A stretch of 64,000 nt of DNA, from contig NZ_CP177239.1 in the NCBI RefSeq assembly GCF_046773475.1, forward strand, positions 3,782,001 to 3,846,000. The letters run 5' to 3'. Both the position numbers and the translations under genes were made by a program. The stretch comes from Nitratireductor aquimarinus (GTDB lineage Bacteria > Pseudomonadota > Alphaproteobacteria > Rhizobiales > Rhizobiaceae). The notes beneath the pieces were generated by a model. The model did no database searches. It was given only the letters and a program-made list of their open reading frames with translations, and was not told the origin of the DNA. Below are positions 57,359-64,000 of the stretch, piece by piece. Numbering within the stretch: position 1 is the first letter of the stretch; each line of letters begins with the position of its first letter.

Positions 57359-57910
57359 ATGAACAAGAGAAACACGGTCTTATTGGCGGTGCTCGCAGCC
57401 GGTGTCGGTGCCGCTACGATCTGGGGACGCGGCGATCCGGGCGGGTCCGCCACGACAACGTAAACGGTGGTGAACGTCACCCTCCCGGATACCTTTTCAG
57501 GGGCCGCGCTTATGGGGCAAAGGGCGTTCAACTCGACCTGCGCTGCCTGCCATGGGGCCAATGCCGCTGGAAGTGATGCCGGCCCGCCGCTGGTTCACCG
57601 AATTCATGAGCCATCACATCATGGAGACGAGGCGTTTGAACTCGCCGTCAAGAATGGTGTGCGGGCGCATCACTGGAAGTTTGGAAACACGCCTCTTCAG
57701 CCGGAGTTTACCGATGCCGATCTGAGCGCTGTCATTGCCTATGTGCGCGAGCTTCAGCGTGCAAACGGGATTGACTGGATCGAGCTGACGCATGACCTCT
57801 CGGGACCCGAACCAGCGGCGATGCGCCAATCTGTTCAGCTCATCCGGGTTCGAGCGGCAAAATGCCTGAGTTCGGGCATTCGCCAGGGACCGGGAGCGGA
57901 AGTTACATGA
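57359..57910 (+). pseudogene. Cytochrome c gene interrupted by an in-frame stop
   Basis: The frame starts at ATG 57359 with an anchor or signal segment (MNKRNTVLLAVLAAGVGAA), runs 34 codons to a TAA at 57461-57463, and resumes in the same frame after the stop. The resumed part carries the haem-binding motif CAACHG and the later blocks PPLVHRIHEPSHHGDEAF, GVRAHHWKFGN and VIAYVRELQ of a small c-type cytochrome. With the stop, any product begun at the later GTG codons lacks an export signal and could not receive haem. A nonsense mutation (or a sequencing error) is therefore likely. Cytochromes of this type often lie next to multicopper oxidases. The 3' end overlaps the YqaA gene tail by eight bases. 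Confidence 0.8.
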
Positions 57911-58340
57911 GATTCATGGTCGCTGCGGTGAGCGCCAGATATCGTCCAGTTTTAGCAATGGTGACAAGCACGAGGAACACAGACAGCGGCTCTTTCATTA
58001 TTCCAGCGGCCAGCGTCAGTGGATCTCCGATGATCGGCATCCAGCTCAACAGCAGAGACCATCTTCCGTATCGACGATACCATCGCTGCGCACGCTGAAG
58101 CGCTTTTTCGGATACTGGAAACCATCGCTTGTCGCGGAATCGCTCGATGCTGCGTCCGAGCACCCAGTTAACGAACGATCCCGCCACATTGCCGAAGCTT
58201 GCCGCAGCCACCAGTGCCCAGACCGCGTGGGAATCGGTGAGTAGCAGGCCGACAAGAGCAGCCTCTGACTGCATCGGAAACAGAGTGGCCGCTGCAAAGG
58301 CGCTGAGGAACAGCCCCAGATAAACCGTAAGAATGCCCAA
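57903..58340 (-). CDS. YqaA-type DedA/VTT membrane protein
   Basis: This is a 145-residue inner-membrane protein of the YqaA/DedA (VTT) type; SAFAAATLFPMQSEAALVGLLL, SFGNVAGSFVNWVLGR and LLLSWMPIIGDPLTLAAG match the family in order. It probably takes part in envelope lipid homeostasis. I place the start at a TTG at 58340 because the family's N-terminus begins there and a GGGGAGA lies just upstream; the frame is open up to 58406. It is convergent with the cytochrome c remnant. Confidence 0.78.
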   Translation of the reverse strand: MGILTVYLGLFLSAFAAATLFPMQSEAALVGLLLTDSHAVWALVAAASFGNVAGSFVNWVLGRSIERFRDKRWFPVSEKALQRAQRWYRRYGRWSLLLSWMPIIGDPLTLAAGIMKEPLSVFLVLVTIAKTGRYLALTAATMNLM

Positions 58341-58454
58341 ACGTCTCCCCAGAACCGCAAGTGATGGGATCCTGCGCCCACATGTGCGCGAGGTTCCAGA
58401 GCCCAAGGGAATTCTGTTCCATAAAGCTCGTCAATATTGCTTGCTTGTTTGGAA

Positions 58455-58514
58455 TGGTAGCGGAGGAGGGATTCGAACCTCCAATCCTTCTAAGTCGTTG
58501 ATTTTCGAAATCAA
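58455..58514 (-). other. tRNA-Ser-like 3' remnant (possible attachment-site scar)
   Basis: Read on the minus strand this is the 3' half of a tRNA: an anticodon arm with a perfect 5-bp stem (TTGAT/ATCAA) around the loop TTCGAAA (anticodon CGA, Ser), a variable region, GGTTCGAATCC of the T-loop and a CCA end. The T-stem has a mismatch, and no matching acceptor 5' strand or D-arm follows upstream. It is therefore incomplete. Such remnants mark sites where integrative elements joined a tRNA gene. No integrase is seen. Confidence 0.55.
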
Positions 58515-58922
58515 ATATCTGACATTCGCGTTCAGTCATCTTGTACGCTCGTACCGGGACCCGAAAAAACTGTCAAGTGATCGACCGCAAGGCGCTAGCG
58601 GCAAGCAGCCGCCGGTAACGTCTATGAAAGGCACATTCGCGGCTCCCGTTTCAACGTCCCTCCGGCAAGCCGCATGAAACTTGGGCCAGTTATGTGGGGT
58701 AGGCCTCCGATCGTGTTGTGAACGCATAGCGGCACACACAGTGAGATCGTTCTGTATCCGTCCAGAACTCGCCGGTTCATAGTCAATTTGCATCATGAGT
58801 CCTGTGCGTGGCTCCGCTAGACCGGTTTCTGGCCCTGTCGCTACGGTCCGTTTCGCTGGATCTGCGCGGGCTTTCAGGGGGGGAATTCGGTTGGAAGCCG
58901 TTCAGGTGAAGAGGACAGTGAT
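58515..58922. other. Gene-poor stretch before the autotransporter
   Basis: About 400 bases lie between the tRNA remnant and the autotransporter start. Short reading frames exist on both strands, but none has a good ribosome-binding site or a recognisable product. The autotransporter promoter should be near the right end. Confidence 0.4.
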
Positions 58923-61475
58923 TTGACGACGAACAATGTCGCCAGAAAAATCGGGCAATTCGCGATTGAAAATGAGGAGCGACGCAGCCGATGCCAGGGG
59001 CCGGCTCTGCTTTCGATCAATATCGCCGCATTGTGTCTTGTATCGATTGGCGTGACACCGGCGTTGGCGCAACAGACAAGTTGGACAGCGGGGTCCGGCG
59101 TCAATCAGGTCAACTGGTACGACAATGCAAACTGGGATTCCGGAAGACCGGGAACTGGCTTGAATGCGTTCATCAAAATGCCGGCGGGCTCCAATATGCC
59201 GATTATCAACGGGGGCACAGCTCTCGCTGGCGATATCTATGTCGGTTCCGATGCATCAGCTTCGATTGGGGATGGAAGGCTGATCATGCAGAACGGTAGC
59301 ATCCTCAATTCTGACGAGGGATACATCGATCACAACGCCAGTGCGGGAAACAATAACGGTGTGTTCGTCTCCGGCGCGCAGTGGAACAATTTGCAGCTGG
59401 TGGTTGGTAATTTGAACCACGGCCTTTTGCAGATCACGAATGGCGGTAAGGTCACCAGCGACATCATTAGCGGAGCCGGGCTGTCGACTGGCGGAAAAGG
59501 TGAAGTCATCATCACCGGACCGGGATCACAATGGTCGATCACGAATGGCGACCTAAAACTCGGAGGCTCTGGCGAAGGGATCATGAAGATCGCCAATGGC
59601 GGCAAAATGGGGGTCAAATCGGGGGCGGGTACCTTGCTTCTCGCGGAGTATACTGGTTCGTTCGGCGGCTTGGCCATCGGGGGGTATGCAAATGACCCTG
59701 CCGAGGCAGCAGGCACACTGTCCGCCAGCAAAATCGAGTTCGGAGACGGCATGGGCAACCTGCTGTTCAACCACACCGACACGGGCTACGTTTTTTCGCC
59801 CGATATCTCCGGGGTTGGAACCATTACCCATATCGCCGGGGAAACCGTTCTTACTGGCGATGGGGGCGGGTTTAGTGGGCAGGCGCATGTGATCGGCGGC
59901 CAGTTCTATGTCAACGGAGCACTTGGTAACGGGTTTGGTGGTGACGTAACCGTCTACAGCAATGGCACTCTGGGCGGCACCGGCAATGTCGTCTCTGCGA
60001 CCATTCGGTCCGGTGGCACACTGGCGCCGGGCAATTCCATCGGCACGCTCAACATGTTCTCGGCGACCTTCGAAGGCGGTTCGTTCTATGAGGTCGAACT
60101 CAAAAATGGCGGCTTTGCTGCTGGAACACATAACGACCTGCTGGACAGCACAAATGTCACGATCAACGGCGGCACGGTGCACGTAACACCTGAGAACGGA
60201 ACCGATGACGGTTCGACCTATACGCCGGGCACTTACACCATCGTCACATCTGCGAATCCGTTGGTGGGAACTGGCTTCGACAATGTGACGGACGGTTTCG
60301 CCTTCCTCGACTTTACGGACACCTACGACGCCAACAATGTCTACCTGACTTCGACGCTATCCGTGACGCCTGTGACGGGCTTTTGCGTGTCAGGCATGTC
60401 CGCCAATCAATGCGCGACGGGTGATGGCGCCTTTTCGCTGGGCGCGGGAAACAGTGTGTATGATGCGGTTTTGCCGCTATCCAACGCGGAAGCACCCATC
60501 GCTCTCGACAGGCTCTCAGGCGAGGTTCACGCTTCGGCGAAGACCATGCTTCTGGATGACAGCCGATTTCCCCGAGATGCGACGATGGGTCGGATGCGCA
60601 TGGCGCTGAGTGGCGTTGCTATCGAAAATGATGCCCAAGACAGAGACTCTCTGACCCCAGGGGTGTGGGGGCAGGCTGTTGGTTCGTGGAGCCAATGGGA
60701 TGGCGACGGAAATGCCGCCGGTCTCGACCGCTCCATCGGCGGAATCCTGATGGGTGGTGATGCGTCGGTTTGGGAAGATCTGCGCTTTGGCGTATTAGGA
60801 GGCTATTCTCGCTCGAGCTTCAGTGTCGATGATCGCAGGTCCTCCGGCACGGTCGATACATACACACTTGGTGCCTATGGCGGTGGGGAGTGGGACAGTT
60901 TCACCCTGATGGGCGGTGTGGCCCATAGCTGGCATAGCCTCGATACATCACGGACGGTGACGTTCTCGGGTTTCTCAGACAGTCTTTCTTCTTCCTACAG
61001 CGCCCGAACCCTGCAGGCTTGGGGTGAGGCGGCTTACAGTCTCGAAATGGGCTCCGCCCGATTGGAGCCATTTGCAAATCTGGCATATGTGAACCTCTCC
61101 ACCGACGAATTCACCGAGACTGGTGGGGCAGCGGCTTTGACCGCAGCGTCTGACACTGTCGATGCGACCTTCACGACGCTCGGCCTGCGCGCTGAAGCCG
61201 ATATGACGCTTGGGGATATGGACGCCACGTTGCGTGGCATGGTCGGTTGGCGTCACGCATTCGGTAATGCGCCGACCTCGCAAATGCGGTTCGCTTCGGG
61301 CGGCAATGCTTTCACCATTGCTGGTCTGCCTTTGGCGCAGGATACTCTGGTGCTCGACGCCGGGGTGGATGTGAGCCTTACCGAGAGGGCCACTCTTGGT
61401 CTTTCCTACGGCGGGCTGTTCGGGTCGGGCCTGCGGGATCAGTCGGCCAAGGCCACCCTGAGCGTCCAGTTCTGA
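58923..61475 (+). CDS. Autotransporter (type Va) outer-membrane adhesin-like protein
   Basis: This is an 850-residue autotransporter. An extended N-terminal signal ends around PALAQQ. The passenger (about 50-540) is rich in Gly, Asn and Thr repeats forming a beta-helix (GGTLAPGNSIGTLN, the conserved autotransporter-associated motif, near residue 360). The C-terminal 280 residues are the translocating barrel (PGVWGQAVGSWSQWDG through to a terminal Phe, LSVQF). No protease or lipase site is evident, so adhesion is likely. The start is a TTG with AGAGGA upstream. The gene directly follows a tRNA remnant. Confidence 0.87.
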   Translation: MTTNNVARKIGQFAIENEERRSRCQGPALLSINIAALCLVSIGVTPALAQQTSWTAGSGVNQVNWYDNANWDSGRPGTGLNAFIKMPAGSNMPIINGGTALAGDIYVGSDASASIGDGRLIMQNGSILNSDEGYIDHNASAGNNNGVFVSGAQWNNLQLVVGNLNHGLLQITNGGKVTSDIISGAGLSTGGKGEVIITGPGSQWSITNGDLKLGGSGEGIMKIANGGKMGVKSGAGTLLLAEYTGSFGGLAIGGYANDPAEAAGTLSASKIEFGDGMGNLLFNHTDTGYVFSPDISGVGTITHIAGETVLTGDGGGFSGQAHVIGGQFYVNGALGNGFGGDVTVYSNGTLGGTGNVVSATIRSGGTLAPGNSIGTLNMFSATFEGGSFYEVELKNGGFAAGTHNDLLDSTNVTINGGTVHVTPENGTDDGSTYTPGTYTIVTSANPLVGTGFDNVTDGFAFLDFTDTYDANNVYLTSTLSVTPVTGFCVSGMSANQCATGDGAFSLGAGNSVYDAVLPLSNAEAPIALDRLSGEVHASAKTMLLDDSRFPRDATMGRMRMALSGVAIENDAQDRDSLTPGVWGQAVGSWSQWDGDGNAAGLDRSIGGILMGGDASVWEDLRFGVLGGYSRSSFSVDDRRSSGTVDTYTLGAYGGGEWDSFTLMGGVAHSWHSLDTSRTVTFSGFSDSLSSSYSARTLQAWGEAAYSLEMGSARLEPFANLAYVNLSTDEFTETGGAAALTAASDTVDATFTTLGLRAEADMTLGDMDATLRGMVGWRHAFGNAPTSQMRFASGGNAFTIAGLPLAQDTLVLDAGVDVSLTERATLGLSYGGLFGSGLRDQSAKATLSVQF

Positions 61476-61770
61476 TCGTAGGGCCAGAGCCAAGTCCTTC
61501 TCCCAAGAAACCTGGTGGAATCGAACGGCAGCGCCTTTCTGGTTGGTGGAAGGCGCGCTGTTCGGGGAGGAGTAGAGGTCGGTTGCGAAAAGGCCGTTTG
61601 CTCGTAATTGTCTTCAACCCCCACAGGCGCGTGGTTGCTGAGGAAGGCCGTTGCCAGGCGCGCCTGCTCTGCGGGTGCTTTTCCGCACTGTTTACATGTG
61701 AGGAACACTTGCCTCATGATGCGCTTGCACCACGAGACGCACTTGATCATTCGCCCTGGGGGGAAGGGAT

Positions 61771-62907
61771 TTGAAAGACCGGCTCGAGACGCTGACCATG
61801 CTGGCCTATGGGGCCGCACTGGACGACAGGAAGTGGGGTGCATTTCTTCAGGCGTGCTCGGACCTGGTTGGTGGTGGTGTGCGAACCTGCCTGTTTGGCT
61901 ACGACATGGAAGCGCGAATAGAGCTGGGTGCGCGCCAGTTCGGATATGATCCTGCATTCGAGCAGTCCTACGTGGATTACTATTCCGAGAAAGATTTTTT
62001 TGCTGCACGACTGATGAAGCATGGGGCGGGCGAGCTTGTCGCATATGAGGATGTCTGGAGCGAGGCTGGCTTGCGCGGCACAGAGTTCTATCACGACTGG
62101 GTGCGACCGCAGGAGGATATCACCGGTGGGTGTTCCGTTTTGCTGTTCAAACAGGACAAGCGCCTGTTCGCTTTCAGTGGCAGCATACGTTCTCAGGATT
62201 CCGAATCGCTGGAGACGCCGTGGCAGCAGATCGTCAGGCATCTGACACCTCATCTGCGGCAGGCGTTTGAGGTGGCGCGGGTTCTGGCGAGCGCGGACCT
62301 GGAAAAACGGGCGCTGGTCAATGTGCAGGACCCAGCCGCAGCAGGCTGTATCGTGCTGACGCGTGATCGCCGGATTGTGTTCGCCAATGCAAATGCTGAA
62401 GCGATGCTCTCCTCGGGAGAGGTCATCCGCAGCGATTTTCGTCAACGGCTGGTGTTTCGCGACGCTGGATGTGAGGGGAACTTCGCGCATGCCCTTTCTG
62501 GAGGAGCGGCCATGGAGCCGCAGACCTTGCGTATCCATGATGCTGCAGGTGGGGCGGATATTGTTTGTCGGATTGCTCCCATCGGGCCGGGTGATATCGG
62601 CCACAGGCCGTCCGGCATACTGTTCGGTCGGGAAGAACCCCGATACCTGCTGACCATCGCGCGTGACCACCTCGTGTTCGACGCAGCAGCGCAAATGCGT
62701 GGCAGGTTTGGTCTAACGCCGCATGAGACGCAGGTGGTTCTTCATGTCGCCTCTGGCCTTTCAGCAAGGGAAATCGCTGAGGTCCGTGGCACGAGCGTCT
62801 ACACGGTGCGAAACCAAATCCACAGTGCAATGAGCAAGATGGACGTGCGTCGACAGCCCGAAATCGTCCGCATCATCGAAGCAATGCGCAATCCGCTTTT
62901 TCAGTGA
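61771..62907 (+). CDS. LuxR-family transcriptional regulator with N-terminal sensor region
   Basis: This is a 378-residue regulator. The C-terminal 65 residues form a LuxR helix-turn-helix (LTPHETQVVLHVASGLSAREIAE, then VRNQIHSAMSKM). The N-terminal 300 residues are not a typical acyl-homoserine-lactone domain; the middle (IVFANANAEAML) resembles a PAS-like fold. The start is a TTG with GGGAAGGGA upstream; an ATG nine codons later is possible. It follows the autotransporter on the same strand after about 300 bases and may control it. No receiver domain is present. Confidence 0.82.
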   Translation: MKDRLETLTMLAYGAALDDRKWGAFLQACSDLVGGGVRTCLFGYDMEARIELGARQFGYDPAFEQSYVDYYSEKDFFAARLMKHGAGELVAYEDVWSEAGLRGTEFYHDWVRPQEDITGGCSVLLFKQDKRLFAFSGSIRSQDSESLETPWQQIVRHLTPHLRQAFEVARVLASADLEKRALVNVQDPAAAGCIVLTRDRRIVFANANAEAMLSSGEVIRSDFRQRLVFRDAGCEGNFAHALSGGAAMEPQTLRIHDAAGGADIVCRIAPIGPGDIGHRPSGILFGREEPRYLLTIARDHLVFDAAAQMRGRFGLTPHETQVVLHVASGLSAREIAEVRGTSVYTVRNQIHSAMSKMDVRRQPEIVRIIEAMRNPLFQ

Positions 62908-63055
62908 GCGATGGCGGTGGCATTCATGGAGCCACGGCTTCATGTCGGGGCATCACCAATGTTCGCAGACCGTACTGAAGCCTGAACCAGTCCTCTGACG
63001 AAAGCACCAGTTCTGGCCTATTGGCAGACGACCAGCTTTCTATTGGTCGGGGTGT

Positions 63056-63083
63056 CTTGGGCGGCGAGGTGCCGCCGCCCAAG
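63056..63083. other. Stem-loop between LuxR and TonB-receptor genes
   Basis: An 11-bp perfect inverted repeat (63056-63066 with 63073-63083, CTTGGGCGGCG arm) has a six-base loop and lies between two convergent genes. The flanks lack long T runs on both strands, so terminator function is uncertain. Confidence 0.5.
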
Positions 63084-63125
63084 GCGTGGACAATACCTGA
63101 GCGGGCGGGCACCCGCTCCATTCAA

Positions 63126-64000
63126 TCAGAACTTCACGGCCGTGTGGAACGTAAAGGTGCGACCTGGGGCATACACCGGATCGATGCCACCACGGTTCGA
63201 ACTGGCGGCGAAGCCTGTGCGCTCATAGTAGGTTTCGTTGAACAGGTTCTCGACACCGACACGAATGGACATGTTTTCATAGGATGGCGGGGTCCATTCG
63301 GCATAGGTGTTGACCACTGTATAGGCAGGCTGGTCGTAGAAACCGGCGGCGGTGGCCGCATCGTCCGAAATCTTGCCAGCCCAGGCCAGTGATGCGCCGA
63401 GCTTCAGATTGTAATCCGGCATTTCGTGATCGATGTAGAGCGTTGCCATGTCGCCGAGCGGCATGAAGGTTCCGCTGTTGGGGAGCACTGACGCGCCGGA
63501 CGCAGTAACTTTCGCCTTGGTAAAGGTCGCGCCGATCCGTGTGTTTTCCCAGCGATAGCCGGCGTTCAGTGTCACGCCGCGCGAGCGGAACTCGTTTGGA
63601 TTGTTGTGCAGGGTTGCACCCGAACCCCAGCCATATTCAGGCAGGCCGTCGATACGGGTGTCGAACAGGGTCACGCCGGCATTCCAGTTCTCGCCACCGA
63701 AGTTCGCGCCGACCTTCAGGTTCTGCGCCGTTCCGGGGCTGAAGCCGGGATCGGTGGAGAAGCTGTCGTCACGGGCGTGGACATAGCCGTAATCACCGAT
63801 GACATAGCCGAGCCAGGTGCGGGACGCGCCTGCAAACACCTCGAAATGGTCGTTGAACTTGTAGGACAGGGTTGCGTTCACGCTGGCGCCGCTGTCGGAG
63901 AACCTGTTGTCATCCCAGTCGGTGAAGCGGTGTCCGTCATAGCGCGCGCCGGTCGACAGGTTGAAGCCGTTGTCGAACTCGAAGCGGCCCTGCGCGAAGA
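63126..64000 (-). CDS. TonB-dependent receptor, C-terminal barrel (5' end beyond window edge)
   Basis: About 290 C-terminal residues of an outer-membrane TonB-dependent receptor are visible. The reading frame is open to the window edge. The beta-barrel pattern is clear (ATLSYKFNDHFEVFAGASRT, VGVENLFNETYYERTGF, and the end TFTFHTAVKF with a terminal Phe). Such receptors import iron chelates, haem, cobalamin or, less often, sugars. The plug domain and TonB box that would help to define the ligand lie outside. Confidence 0.87.
   Translation of the reverse strand, partial: FAQGRFEFDNGFNLSTGARYDGHRFTDWDDNRFSDSGASVNATLSYKFNDHFEVFAGASRTWLGYVIGDYGYVHARDDSFSTDPGFSPGTAQNLKVGANFGGENWNAGVTLFDTRIDGLPEYGWGSGATLHNNPNEFRSRGVTLNAGYRWENTRIGATFTKAKVTASGASVLPNSGTFMPLGDMATLYIDHEMPDYNLKLGASLAWAGKISDDAATAAGFYDQPAYTVVNTYAEWTPPSYENMSIRVGVENLFNETYYERTGFAASSNRGGIDPVYAPGRTFTFHTAVKF

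Noticed and set aside
58455..58540. A functional tRNA-Ser gene
   Set aside because: The anticodon arm and CCA end are seen, but the 5' acceptor strand and D-arm are not, and the T-stem has a mismatch.
58536..58796. An 86-codon minus-strand frame next to the tRNA remnant as an integrase remnant
   Set aside because: No integrase motif (Arg-His-x-x-Arg...Tyr pattern) or ribosome-binding site is seen; the peptide is not recognisable.
1..64000. CRISPR arrays, prophages or insertion sequences
   Set aside because: No regularly spaced short repeats, transposase, integrase or phage structural genes were seen. The only tandem repeat found is the in-frame domain duplication at 14732-15125.

Overview
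The window is a GC-rich chromosomal or megaplasmid segment from an alphaproteobacterium, most likely a member of the Hyphomicrobiales (Rhizobiaceae/Phyllobacteriaceae type). The reasons are the aglEFGAK alpha-glucoside locus, many ABC and TRAP sugar/amino-acid uptake operons, an Omp25/31-type porin and 3-/4-hydroxyproline catabolism. No species assignment is attempted. There is no rRNA, CRISPR array, transposase or complete tRNA. Several genes appear to start at TTG (aglR, the DeoR-type regulator, the YqaA protein, the autotransporter and the LuxR-type regulator).

Positions 1-9400 hold carbohydrate use. A minus-strand aglE-aglF-aglG-aglA-aglK operon (periplasmic binding protein, two permeases, alpha-glucosidase, ATPase cut by the window edge) is divergent from a LacI-type regulator. 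The regulator is followed by a GH1 beta-glucosidase, and a catalytically atypical SDR lies convergent to it. Positions 9700-14500 are an osmoregulated periplasmic glucan operon: opgG/D, a 51-codon overlapping small ORF, opgH and opgC. Then come an internally duplicated lipoprotein, a PliI-like/SH3 secreted protein and a TAP-type alpha/beta hydrolase.

Positions 18388-28992 are one long minus-strand operon led by a DeoR-type repressor. It encodes a BtpA-family protein, two sugar ABC permeases, an M42 metallopeptidase-like protein, an FGGY kinase, an LsrB/RhaS-like binding protein, a double ATPase, DhaK and DhaL. The DeoR/BtpA/M42 trio recalls the poorly understood enterobacterial sgc operon, but here uptake is by ABC transporter rather than PTS and two kinases are added. 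The substrate cannot be read from the sequence. This is the best candidate in the window for an undescribed pathway.

Positions 29200-38000 carry a porin, a diguanylate cyclase, a large winged-helix/ATPase/TPR regulator divergent from a secreted serine beta-lactamase-like hydrolase, an orphan TpsB (two-partner secretion) outer-membrane transporter, a tiny membrane protein, and a nitrilase divergent from a LysR regulator.

Positions 39170-55017 form an apparently complete hydroxyproline island. It has a GntR/FCD regulator, a DHDPS-family deaminase, a pyrroline-2-carboxylate reductase-type Ldh_2 enzyme, a ketoglutarate-semialdehyde dehydrogenase and a TRAP transporter. These are followed by an amino-acid ABC transporter, a DadA-type oxidase, a Cys/Cys hydroxyproline epimerase, a fused aconitase-X and a Ser/Thr proline-racemase-family enzyme. 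Together they can take trans-4-hydroxyproline to 2-oxoglutarate and 3-hydroxyprolines to proline. Similar palindromic motifs recur in the promoters.

Positions 55150-58340 are a copper-type cluster: a small secreted protein, a Tat multicopper oxidase, a cytochrome c interrupted by an in-frame stop, and a YqaA-type membrane protein. A tRNA-Ser-like 3' remnant at 58455-58514 then precedes an autotransporter adhesin, a LuxR-type regulator and the C-terminal barrel of a TonB-dependent receptor that runs off the right edge.
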